From: Pseudoalteromonas sp. T1lg75
GTDB lineage: Bacteria > Pseudomonadota > Gammaproteobacteria > Enterobacterales > Alteromonadaceae
Assembly (NCBI RefSeq): GCF_002964705.1
Contig: NZ_PQCD01000053.1
Coordinates: forward strand, 251,972 to 315,971
Direction of reading: 5' to 3'
DNA: 64,000 nucleotides
Below are positions 56,385-64,000 of the stretch, piece after piece. How positions within the stretch are numbered: the stretch's first letter is position 1; each line of letters begins with the position of its first letter. The notes under the pieces are model-generated. The model worked only from the letters and a program-made list of their open reading frames with translations. It made no database searches and had not been told where the DNA came from. A program made the translations under genes and the position numbers.

Positions 56385-58301
56385 ATGACAGCAACATCAG
56401 AAAAAGAAACGCTTGGCTTTCAGACTGAAGTAAAGCAACTGCTTAACTTAATGATCCACTCTTTGTATTCAAACAAAGAGATCTTCCTGCGTGAGCTGGT
56501 ATCGAATGCTTCTGATGCCGCAGATAAACTGCGCTTTCTAGCCCTTGAAAATGGCGATCTGTACGAAGGCGATGCAGAACTCAAGGTGCGTATTAGCGCC
56601 GATAAGGACAAGGGCACGGTAACCATTGCCGATAATGGTATCGGTATGACCCGTGATGAAGTGATCAGCGCCTTAGGCACCATTGCTAAATCAGGCACCG
56701 CAGAATTTTTCAAAAACTTGACCGGTGACCAAGCCAAAGACTCTCAGCTGATCGGTCAATTCGGTGTGGGTTTCTACTCGGCCTTTATTGTGGCCGACAA
56801 AGTAACCGTGCGCACGCGCAAAGCCGGTGAAGCGCATGCTATCGAGTGGGAATCAAAAGGTGAGGGTGACTACACCCTGGCCGAGATCGACAAAGACAGC
56901 CGTGGTACCGAAATCATCCTGCACCTGCGCGACGATGAAAAAGAGTTCCTCGATGATTTCCGCCTGCGCGGCATAGTTAATAAATACTCGGATCATATCG
57001 CCATTCCGGTAGAGATGTACCGTGAGCCAGTACCAGAATCAGAAGGCCCGGATGGCGAGAAAATCGAAGCGCAACCGGGTCACTGGGAAGCCATTAATAA
57101 GGCAGAGGCGCTGTGGACTCGTGATAAATCAGAGATCAGCGATGAAGAATACCAGGAGTTTTACAAGCATGTAGGTCACGACTGGGAAGAGCCGCTGACC
57201 TGGGCACACAACAAGGTGGAAGGTAAAACCGAATACACCAGCTTGCTGTACATTCCTAAGCGCGCCCCCTTTGATATGTATAACCGCGAGCGTCAAAGCG
57301 GCTTAAAGCTGTATGTACAACGCGTATTTATCATGGATGACGCCGAGCAGTTTATGCCAAGCTACCTGCGTTTCGTAAAAGGTCTGTTGGACTCAAACGA
57401 TCTGCCGCTAAACGTGTCTCGTGAGATTTTACAAGACAACAAGATCACCCAAACAATTCGTAAGGGCTGTACTTCTCGCGTGTTGAAAATGCTGGATCGC
57501 ATGGGTAAGAACAAACCGCAAGAGTATCAAACCTTCTGGGATGAATTCGGCAGCGTGATCAAAGAAGGTCCGGCGGAAGACATGGCGAACAAAGAAGCCA
57601 TTGCCAAGCTGCTGCGCTTTGCTTCAACGCATACGGACGAAGCCACGCAGAATGTGTCACTCGAGCAGTACATCGAGCGTATGAGCGAAGGCCAGGACAA
57701 GATTTACTACGTGGTGGCCGACAGCTTTGAAGCAGCGAAAAATTCGCCACACCTTGAGATCTTCCGCAAGAAGGGCATCGAAGTCTTGCTACTGAGCGAC
57801 CGTGTCGACGAGTGGATGATGAGCCACCTCACCGAGTTCCAGGACAAGCAGTTCCAGTCGATCACTCGCGGCGACTTGGACTTAGGTGACCTTGACGACG
57901 AAGAGAGCAAAAAGGCCCAAGAAGAGTCTGAGAAGGAAGTGGAAGGCTTGCTTGAGCGCATTAAAACGGCGCTGGGCGATAAGGTCAAGGAAGTACGCTT
58001 TACCCATCGCCTAACGGACTCACCGGCCTGTGTGGTTGCCGATGAGCACGATATGAGCTCACAGATGATCAAGCTTATGGAGTCCGTCGGTCAAAAGGCA
58101 CCGGAAACCAAGCCGGTCTTTGAGCTCAACCCTGAGCACCAGCTGGTTAAGCACCTTAACGACGAGCAGGACGAAGACAAGTTTACTCAGTGGTCAGAGG
58201 TACTGCTGGACCAGGCTCTGCTTGCCGAGCGCGGCAGCTTAAAAGACCCGGCCGGGTTTGTAACCCGCCTGAATAAGCTGATGCTGGATTTAAGCAAGTA
58301 A
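56385..58301 (+). CDS. htpG: Chaperone HtpG (Hsp90 family)
   Basis: 638 residues. ATP-driven homodimeric chaperone. The GHKL ATP site is seen in [16 protein letters not shown] (catalytic Glu and Asn), ADNGIGMT and [11 protein letters not shown]; the middle domain carries the gamma-phosphate Arg in NVSREILQ; the C-terminal dimer domain ends RLNKLMLDL. The ATG at 56385 follows GGAGAG; an in-frame ATG at 56367 lacks such a site. Heat-shock promoter upstream, terminator downstream. Confidence 0.97.
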   Translation: MTATSEKETLGFQTEVKQLLNLMIHSLYSNKEIFLRELVSNASDAADKLRFLALENGDLYEGDAELKVRISADKDKGTVTIADNGIGMTRDEVISALGTIAKSGTAEFFKNLTGDQAKDSQLIGQFGVGFYSAFIVADKVTVRTRKAGEAHAIEWESKGEGDYTLAEIDKDSRGTEIILHLRDDEKEFLDDFRLRGIVNKYSDHIAIPVEMYREPVPESEGPDGEKIEAQPGHWEAINKAEALWTRDKSEISDEEYQEFYKHVGHDWEEPLTWAHNKVEGKTEYTSLLYIPKRAPFDMYNRERQSGLKLYVQRVFIMDDAEQFMPSYLRFVKGLLDSNDLPLNVSREILQDNKITQTIRKGCTSRVLKMLDRMGKNKPQEYQTFWDEFGSVIKEGPAEDMANKEAIAKLLRFASTHTDEATQNVSLEQYIERMSEGQDKIYYVVADSFEAAKNSPHLEIFRKKGIEVLLLSDRVDEWMMSHLTEFQDKQFQSITRGDLDLGDLDDEESKKAQEESEKEVEGLLERIKTALGDKVKEVRFTHRLTDSPACVVADEHDMSSQMIKLMESVGQKAPETKPVFELNPEHQLVKHLNDEQDEDKFTQWSEVLLDQALLAERGSLKDPAGFVTRLNKLMLDLSK

Positions 58302-58321
58302 CAAGTAAAAAATCCCAACTT

Positions 58322-58353
58322 TGAGCCCGAGCTAACCACTCGGGCTTTTTTTA
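58322..58353 (+). terminator. htpG terminator
   Basis: GAGCCCGAG-CTAACCA-CTCGGGC followed by seven T. Confidence 0.92.
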
Positions 58354-58435
58354 TGAGATATCGAGTGATTTCCATAAATTACATAAGATAGACTAGGGGA
58401 GTTCTTTTCTAACTAAATGATTTCAAGGATGAAAA

Positions 58436-58780
58436 ATGCAAGACTTTCTGTTAGTTATGATTTTTATAATCTCAGCGCTCATCTATCCAGTTTTTTTTGT
58501 TTTTATGATGATGTTTTCGGAGCACTTAGACAAACAGGTGTTTAAAGAGAAAACTCCGGCTTTCTTTAGGTATCTAGCCTTACCACTATGGAGTGATAAA
58601 TATAATAAGTTTGAAGAACGTTCCCACAAAAAAATTTTATTCTTTTTTATTCCGGGCATCTTGTTAGCGTGTTGTTTTGGTTATGCGCAAAAAGCGATTA
58701 AAGACAAAACCGCTTCTTTTTTTGCGACCTTTCTTGCGGTATTAATAGTGCTGGATATCACTCTTATAATAATTCGATAA
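58436..58780 (+). CDS. Small AT-rich membrane protein of unknown function
   Basis: 114 residues with three hydrophobic helices (about 4-27, 65-82, 92-113) and a basic loop between the first two (KYNKFEERSHKK). AAGGATG precedes the ATG. The base composition is clearly more AT-rich than the neighbours, with many AAA, TTT and ATA codons, which suggests recent acquisition. I recognise no family. It stands alone between htpG and the methyltransferase gene. Confidence 0.7.
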   Translation: MQDFLLVMIFIISALIYPVFFVFMMMFSEHLDKQVFKEKTPAFFRYLALPLWSDKYNKFEERSHKKILFFFIPGILLACCFGYAQKAIKDKTASFFATFLAVLIVLDITLIIIR

Positions 58781-58884
58781 GCTTCCCAAAGTGCCCATTG
58801 GTTGTTGTGGTTTTACTTTGGTTACGTGCCAGAGTGATGAAATAACAGTGACACCTAGATGCCTGTCAAAACAAGGAATAGGGG

Positions 58885-59490
58885 ATGACAACCACAGAGA
58901 AAAGTCGCTATTACGACTTAACCGAGCACAGCGCCGTGAGAGATGACTTGCGCTTCGCTGTGACGTGCGTGGCTAAACATGGGGTGGTTATCGATTGTGG
59001 TTGTGGTGCGGGTGCCGACATTGCCTATTTACGCGCACAGGGTTTTACCGTGCATGCCTTTGATATAGAGTCCGAAGCCATGGCGCGTTGCCAAACGCGT
59101 TTTAGTCATGACCCGCACGTTCACCTTAGCCAAGCGAGCTTTTCCAGTTTTGCCTATCCTCAGGCCGACCTCATTGTTGCCGATGCCAGCTTATTTTTTT
59201 GCCCGGTAGCTGAGTTCGATCGGGTTTGGGAGAGACTCACTGGCGCCCTGTTGCCGGACGGTCTATTTTGTGGCTCCTTTGTCGGCCCCGAAGACACCAT
59301 GGCCTCCGAGCACTACAGCAGGGATGCCTATTGGCCCGAGGTTTTGGTGTTGGATGAAACGCAAATCAAACATAAGTTGCTAGGGTTTGACATACTGCGT
59401 TGGCAAGAACACAGGGTATCCGGTGAAACCGCCAATGGCGAGCCGCATCACTGGCATATATTCTCCGTGGTGGCGAGAAAATCAAACTAA
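58885..59490 (+). CDS. Class I SAM-dependent methyltransferase
   Basis: 201 residues, Rossmann-fold methyltransferase. Motif I is VVIDCGCGAGADIAYL (about 33-48), the acidic end of strand two is AFDIESEAM, and motif IV region is LIVADASLFF. Such small enzymes (Methyltransf_11/25 type) act on diverse small molecules; the substrate cannot be read from the sequence or the neighbours. Confidence 0.82.
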   Translation: MTTTEKSRYYDLTEHSAVRDDLRFAVTCVAKHGVVIDCGCGAGADIAYLRAQGFTVHAFDIESEAMARCQTRFSHDPHVHLSQASFSSFAYPQADLIVADASLFFCPVAEFDRVWERLTGALLPDGLFCGSFVGPEDTMASEHYSRDAYWPEVLVLDETQIKHKLLGFDILRWQEHRVSGETANGEPHHWHIFSVVARKSN

Positions 59491-59598
59491 AGGCGTTGCC
59501 AGCGGCGTTGAAACATACACGGCCCATCGCAAGCACTTGCGCACAACATGAACATTGCGCATAGTGGAATTCTATTATCCCCATCATTAAGGCAAGGT

Positions 59599-60633
59599 AT
59601 GAAATCGTCTTTACTCGGTGCGTTAGCACTTCTTAGCATGTCTTCTTTCTCGGCATTCGCAGATACTTCTGCAAATCCAATCGCCATCGCCATTCACGGC
59701 GGTGCCGGCACCATTGAAAAGGCGCGCTTTACGCCGGAGCAAGAAAAGGCGTATCGCGCCAAATTAAGCGAAGCGGTGGAAGCAGGCTATGCGGTGTTAG
59801 ACCAAGGGGGTGCCAGCCTTGATGCCATCAATGCGGCCATTAATGTGCTGGAGAATTCGCCTTACTTTAATGCCGGTAAAGGTGCGGTGTACACCTACGA
59901 GGGTGAACATGAGCTCGACTCCTCGATTATGGACGGTCGCACCCGGGAAGCCGGTGCCGTTGCCGGGGTGAAGCATATTGAAAACCCCATCGATTTAGCC
60001 CGCCTGGTGATGACCAATTCCGTGCATGTGATGCTCAGCGGCGCTGGGGCTGAAGAATTTGCTCAGCAGCAGGGCATGAAGCTGGTGGAAAACAGCCTGT
60101 TTGATACCGAAAATCGTTATAAAGCTTTGCTTAAGGCCAAGGAAAAGTTGGATAAGGCCAAGCCGGCCACAAAAGATTACCAGGCCCTGCATCAGGCCTT
60201 GCCAACATCATACAAGATGGGCACGGTGGGCGCGGTGGCACTCGATAGCCACGGCAATATCGCCGCAGGCACTAGTACCGGCGGCATGACGGCCAAGCGC
60301 TTTGGTCGTATTGGCGATTCACCTGTGATAGGTGCGGGTACTTTTGCCGATAATGCCTCCTGTGCGGTGTCTGCCACGGGCCATGGTGAATACTTTATCC
60401 GTTACCAGGTGGCGAGCGATATTTGCGCCCGGGTGCAATACCAAGGAAAGAGCATTGAGCAGGCGGGTAATGAGGTTATTTTTGGACCCATGTTTGAAGC
60501 GGGTGGCACAGGTGGGGTGATCATCGTCGATGCCAAGGGCAACATCAGCATGCCGTTTAATACCGAAGGCATGTATCGTGCCAGTAAGAGCAGCAATACC
60601 CCAACCTATGTGGCTATTTTTAAAGACGAATAA
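59599..60633 (+). CDS. Periplasmic isoaspartyl peptidase / L-asparaginase
   Basis: 344 residues. N-terminal-nucleophile hydrolase of the plant-type asparaginase family (IaaA). It hydrolyses beta-aspartyl dipeptides and asparagine after self-cleavage before the Thr in YKMGTVGAVALD (about residue 205). AIHGGAGTIE and DNASCAVSATGHGEYFIR in part are family blocks. A signal peptide (MKSSLLGALALLSMSSFSAFA) shown here in part as LLGALALLSMSSFSAFA makes it periplasmic, unlike cytoplasmic E. coli IaaA. The ATG at 59599 follows AAGG and starts the signal peptide; an upstream ATG at 59548 would spoil it. Confidence 0.9.
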   Translation: MKSSLLGALALLSMSSFSAFADTSANPIAIAIHGGAGTIEKARFTPEQEKAYRAKLSEAVEAGYAVLDQGGASLDAINAAINVLENSPYFNAGKGAVYTYEGEHELDSSIMDGRTREAGAVAGVKHIENPIDLARLVMTNSVHVMLSGAGAEEFAQQQGMKLVENSLFDTENRYKALLKAKEKLDKAKPATKDYQALHQALPTSYKMGTVGAVALDSHGNIAAGTSTGGMTAKRFGRIGDSPVIGAGTFADNASCAVSATGHGEYFIRYQVASDICARVQYQGKSIEQAGNEVIFGPMFEAGGTGGVIIVDAKGNISMPFNTEGMYRASKSSNTPTYVAIFKDE

Positions 60634-60660
60634 ATACTCCCCTAGCTACGCAAAAATCCT

Positions 60661-60699
60661 GGCGCCAACTATATTTAGTATGTTGGCGCTAATAATTTT
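60661..60699 (+). terminator. Weak terminator after the isoaspartyl peptidase gene
   Basis: GCGCCAAC pairs with GTTGGCGC around a 12-base AT loop, followed by TAATAATTTT. Confidence 0.55.
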
Positions 60700-60709
60700 G
60701 GGGGTGCGT

Positions 60710-61138
60710 ATGCAATCTATCAAAGTCGCTGATTACTATAACCACAGACCTGTGACTTTCAAAGCCAATATGTCCATTGAAAGCGCGGTGGAAAAACTAC
60801 TTCAAAGCTGTCAAACCGGTGGTCCGGTGGTCGATGATCTCGGCACCGTCATAGGGTTTGTCTCCGAGCAAGACTGCTTGCAACAAATGCTTAATTCAAC
60901 TTATCAAAACGAAGCCCATTGTGTCATTGGTGATGTGATGACCAAGGATCCCTTGTGTGTTTCGCCTGAGCACAGCGTGATGACGCTCGCCGAAAACATG
61001 AAGATAGATAAGCCGAAAATGTATCCGGTGTGCGACGAGCAAGGCAGGTTGCTTGGCATAATCACTCGGGCTCATATTTTGTTGGCGCTGGATAAGCACT
61101 TACATGACAATTATGCACCTGGGAAACGCTTTGTCTAA
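60710..61138 (+). CDS. CBS-domain protein
   Basis: 142 residues from the ATG at 60710 (after GGGGGTG); the longer open frame starting inside the preceding gene is not credible. Two CBS repeats fill the protein: about 1-65 (IKVADYYNHRPVTF, GPVVDDLGTVIGFVSEQD) and about 75-135 (VIGDVMTKDPLCVSPEHSV, MYPVCDEQGRLLGIITRAH). Stand-alone CBS pairs bind adenosyl nucleotides and regulate a partner; the partner is not evident here. Confidence 0.87.
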   Translation: MQSIKVADYYNHRPVTFKANMSIESAVEKLLQSCQTGGPVVDDLGTVIGFVSEQDCLQQMLNSTYQNEAHCVIGDVMTKDPLCVSPEHSVMTLAENMKIDKPKMYPVCDEQGRLLGIITRAHILLALDKHLHDNYAPGKRFV

Positions 61139-61205
61139 CGATACACTTTAGAGCAATATTTTGCTAAGCTGGCCGACCATTTTATGCCGTTAATTAGGGG
61201 CCTGC

Positions 61206-64000
61206 GTGTCTGCCAGCAAATCCTTGTATGCCAAGCTCAATGAGTGTTTGAAAAAAGATCAGTTTATACTCAAAAAACGCCTACAAGGGGCGCAAAAAAT
61301 AACCGACGCCCACAAGCAGCAGGGTGTAATAGCCAAAATAGCCGCCGCTATTGATGCCAGTATTGCCGCTCGCGCCAAACGCCTGGCCGAGCTGCCTAAG
61401 CCCAGCTTCCCAGCGGCCTTACCCGTTAGTGAAAAACGCGAAGACATTAAAGCGGCCATTGCTAACCACCAGGTGGTGATTGTCGCCGGTGAAACCGGCT
61501 CGGGTAAAACCACTCAGCTACCAAAAATCTGCTTAGAGCTTGGTCGGGGTGTCGAAGGTTTAATCGGTCATACTCAGCCACGGCGTCTCGCGGCACGTAG
61601 CGTGGCCGCCCGTATCGCCGAAGAATTAGACAGTGAAATTGGCCAAACCGTCGGCTTTAAAATTCGTTTTAGCGATCAGGTGAGCGAGCGCAGCTATATT
61701 AAGCTGATGACCGACGGTATCTTGCTCGCCGAGATCCAAAACGACCGCTATCTCAACCAGTACGACACCATCATTATCGATGAGGCCCACGAGCGCAGCC
61801 TGAATATCGATTTTATTCTCGGCTATCTGAAGAATCTCCTGCCCAAGCGCCCAGACCTCAAAGTCATTATTACCTCGGCCACCATAGATCCGGAGCGTTT
61901 TTCTCGTCACTTTAACGACGCGCCTATTATCGAGGTGTCTGGGCGTACCTATCCGGTTGAAGTGCGCTACAGACCGATTACAGAGCTTAGCGGCAGCGAC
62001 GAGGAACAGGATGAAAACGATCAGTTGCAAGGGATATTCGATGCCGTAGATGAGCTCTACGACGAAGGCCCGGGCGATATCCTGATCTTTATGAATGGTG
62101 AGCGGGAGATTCGCGACACCGCCGATGCCCTTAGCAAGCGTAACCTCAAGCATACCGAGATACTGCCTTTGTATGCCCGGTTATCCAATGCCGAGCAAAA
62201 CCGTATTTTCCACCCCGGTAATAAGCGCCGTATCGTCCTGGCCACCAATGTGGCGGAAACTTCGTTAACCGTGCCGGGCATTCGCTACGTTATCGACCCG
62301 GGCACCGCCCGCATTAGCCGGTACAGTTATCGTACCAAGGTACAGCGCCTGCCTATTGAAGCCGTGTCCCAGGCCAGTGCCAATCAACGTAAGGGCCGTT
62401 GTGGACGTGTGGAGGCGGGTATTTGTATTCGCCTTTATTCAGAAGAAGACTTTTTAGGGCGCCCCGAGTTTACCGATCCGGAGATCCTGCGCACGAATCT
62501 GGCCTCGGTTATTTTGCAGATGCTTGGCCTTGGACTGGGTGATATCAGCCGTTTCCCCTTTGTGCAGCCGCCGGATAGCCGCAATATTAATGACGGTGTA
62601 CGTTTACTCGAAGAGTTAGAAGCGGTTAAACCGGCAAAGCAACGTAATCAAATCGAGCTCACCAGAATGGGCCGTGATTTGGCGCGCATTCCGCTTGATC
62701 CTCGTCTTGCGAAAATGGTGCTGGCCAGTGTGCCGCTTGGCGCCATGCGTGAGGTGATCATCATCACCGCCGCCTTAGCTATCCAGGATCCGCGCGAGCG
62801 CCCGCAAGATAAAAAGGGCAAGGCGGACGAGTTACACGGTCGTTTTAACGACGATGATTCGGACTTTATCGCCTTTTTAAATGTGTGGAACTACCTTGAA
62901 GAGCAACAAAAAGCGCTGACCAATAATCAATTCCGTAAGCTTTGTAAGCAGGAATTCTTTGCCTATATGCGCATTCGCGAATGGCAGGACATCGTTTATC
63001 AGGTATCGACCATCTGCGATGAAATGGGCTTAAAGGATGCGACCAATGAGCCCAGTTTTGAGACCCTGCATCAGGCCCTGCTCAGTGGCCTGCTGAGTCA
63101 TGTGGGGCAAAAGGACGATAAAAACGCCTTCTATCAGGGCGCGCGCAACAGTCAGTTTCATATCTTCCCAGGCTCTAACCTATTTAAAAAGCGGCCTAAA
63201 TGGCTGATGTCGGCGGAGCTGGTGGAAACCTCCAAGCTCTACGCCCGTATCAATGCCAAAATCGATGTTGCCTGGCTGGCGCCTCTGGCACAGCATTTGG
63301 TCAAGCGCAGCTACAGCGAACCCCATTGGCAGAAAAAAGCCGGGGCGGTCATCGCCTTTGAGCAGCAAACCCTGTATGGCCTCACCATAGTGGCGAAAAA
63401 GCGCAGCCAGTATGACAAAATTGACCCGGTAGTCAGCCGTGAAATCTTTATTCGCACCGCCTTGGTGGAGCAGGAGTTAGGCGCCAACGAGTCCTTCTTG
63501 CAGGTGAATCGTAAACTCATTGAAGAGGTGCAGGACTTAGAGAACAAGGCGCGTCGTCGCGATATTTTGGTCGACGAGCATACCCTGTACGAGTTCTACG
63601 ATAAGCACATTCCGGCGGATGTCTGTAACCGCGTCAGTTTCTTGAAATGGTATAAGGAACAAAAGCGCAAAGATAAACGCTTTTTGCATATGAGCAAAGA
63701 GGCGCTGATGCGCCACGGCGCCGATGATATTACCGCCGATAATTACCCGGATGTGTGGATGCAGGGCAACCTGGTTTTGCCGCTGCGCTACAGCTTTGAA
63801 CCGGGACAGGATATCGATGGTGTGGCGGTGCAAATACCCTTGGCACTGCTTAACCAGGTGCAAAGTGAGGGCTTTGACTGGCATATTCCCGCCTTCAGGC
63901 ATGAGCTTATTTGTGCGCTGATTAAGTCTTTACCAAAGGCCCAGCGCCGAAACTTTGTACCTGCGCCTAACTATGCCGATGCGGTATTGAGTTCGGTGCA
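61206..64000 (+). CDS. hrpA: ATP-dependent RNA helicase HrpA (cut by window end)
   Basis: 931 residues are visible of about 1300 expected; the frame stays open to base 64000. DEAH-box helicase: motif I GETGSGKTTQLPKI, motif Ia HTQPRRLAA, motif II IIDEAHERS, motif III TSATID, motif V ATNVAETSLTVPG and motif VI QRKGRCGR. HrpA helps rescue stalled or collided ribosomes and processes some mRNAs in E. coli. Start is the GTG at 61206, which gives the usual N-terminus (SASKSLYAKLNECLKKDQF); GGGG lies upstream. Confidence 0.95.
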   Translation, partial: MSASKSLYAKLNECLKKDQFILKKRLQGAQKITDAHKQQGVIAKIAAAIDASIAARAKRLAELPKPSFPAALPVSEKREDIKAAIANHQVVIVAGETGSGKTTQLPKICLELGRGVEGLIGHTQPRRLAARSVAARIAEELDSEIGQTVGFKIRFSDQVSERSYIKLMTDGILLAEIQNDRYLNQYDTIIIDEAHERSLNIDFILGYLKNLLPKRPDLKVIITSATIDPERFSRHFNDAPIIEVSGRTYPVEVRYRPITELSGSDEEQDENDQLQGIFDAVDELYDEGPGDILIFMNGEREIRDTADALSKRNLKHTEILPLYARLSNAEQNRIFHPGNKRRIVLATNVAETSLTVPGIRYVIDPGTARISRYSYRTKVQRLPIEAVSQASANQRKGRCGRVEAGICIRLYSEEDFLGRPEFTDPEILRTNLASVILQMLGLGLGDISRFPFVQPPDSRNINDGVRLLEELEAVKPAKQRNQIELTRMGRDLARIPLDPRLAKMVLASVPLGAMREVIIITAALAIQDPRERPQDKKGKADELHGRFNDDDSDFIAFLNVWNYLEEQQKALTNNQFRKLCKQEFFAYMRIREWQDIVYQVSTICDEMGLKDATNEPSFETLHQALLSGLLSHVGQKDDKNAFYQGARNSQFHIFPGSNLFKKRPKWLMSAELVETSKLYARINAKIDVAWLAPLAQHLVKRSYSEPHWQKKAGAVIAFEQQTLYGLTIVAKKRSQYDKIDPVVSREIFIRTALVEQELGANESFLQVNRKLIEEVQDLENKARRRDILVDEHTLYEFYDKHIPADVCNRVSFLKWYKEQKRKDKRFLHMSKEALMRHGADDITADNYPDVWMQGNLVLPLRYSFEPGQDIDGVAVQIPLALLNQVQSEGFDWHIPAFRHELICALIKSLPKAQRRNFVPAPNYADAVLSSV

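Overview
The window is a stretch of chromosome from a marine-type gammaproteobacterium, most likely an Alteromonadales relative (Shewanella, Pseudoalteromonas or Alteromonas sphere). The evidence is gene order and content: rnt next to the polar-flagellar T-ring gene motY, mnmC divergent from fabB, pdxB-asd-fimV-truA-accD-folC-dedD-cvpA-purF, tig-clpP-clpX-lon-hupB-ppiD, and pspF/sapABCDF beside pspABC-ycjXF. Also present are miaE, the phenylalanine hydroxylase pair phhAB, and a 162-bp repeat with ATACCAATTC/GAATTGGTAT ends. The genus cannot be fixed from sequence alone.

Layout. 1-3350: the end of a genomic island, holding the C-terminal part of a SNF2-type helicase (cut by the window edge) and a P4-type tyrosine integrase abutting the 3' end of ssrA (tmRNA), the probable attachment site. 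3350-8140: ssrA, RNase T, MotY, a small periplasmic protein and MnmC. 8140-21340: the fatty acid, vitamin B6, lysine/threonine, folate and purine block around fimV; pdxB is frameshifted here. 21360-28000: miaE, lpxH, ppiB, cysS, an EamA transporter and folD. 28170-28850: a tRNA operon (Pro-Arg-His-Pro-Pro) with two decayed tRNA-Pro halves. 29290-37770: the protein-quality-control block from trigger factor to PpiD. 37917-44327: pspF-sapABCDF read as one unit on the minus strand (sapA frameshifted), divergent from the phage-shock genes pspABC-ycjXF (44517-48413). 48523-51100: methionine gamma-lyase and phenylalanine catabolism. 51209-58301: apt-dnaX-ybaB-(unknown secreted protein)-recR-htpG. 58436-64000: a small membrane protein, a methyltransferase, a periplasmic isoaspartyl peptidase, a CBS-domain protein and the start of hrpA, which runs off the window.

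Regulation can be read directly at several points. There are sigma-32-like promoters before lon and htpG, a sigma-54-like promoter before pspA, and a FabR-like operator sitting on the fabB -10 box. A TyrR-like box precedes phhA, and a 20-bp perfect dyad covers the -35 box of the tRNA operon. dnaX carries a complete -1 programmed frameshift cassette (A AAA AAG, an upstream Shine-Dalgarno-like element and a GC-rich hairpin) predicted to give a 589-residue gamma and an 817-residue tau.

Most of the window is ordinary core genome. The accessory or unexpected parts are the island end at ssrA, the two near-identical MITE-like repeats, the expanded acidic repeats in FimV, the tRNA-Pro relics, two single-base frameshifts in conserved genes (pdxB, sapA), and an unknown secreted Cys-rich protein placed between ybaB and recR. 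I did not find a CRISPR array, a transposase, rRNA or a complete defence system; the helicase is the only candidate piece of one.
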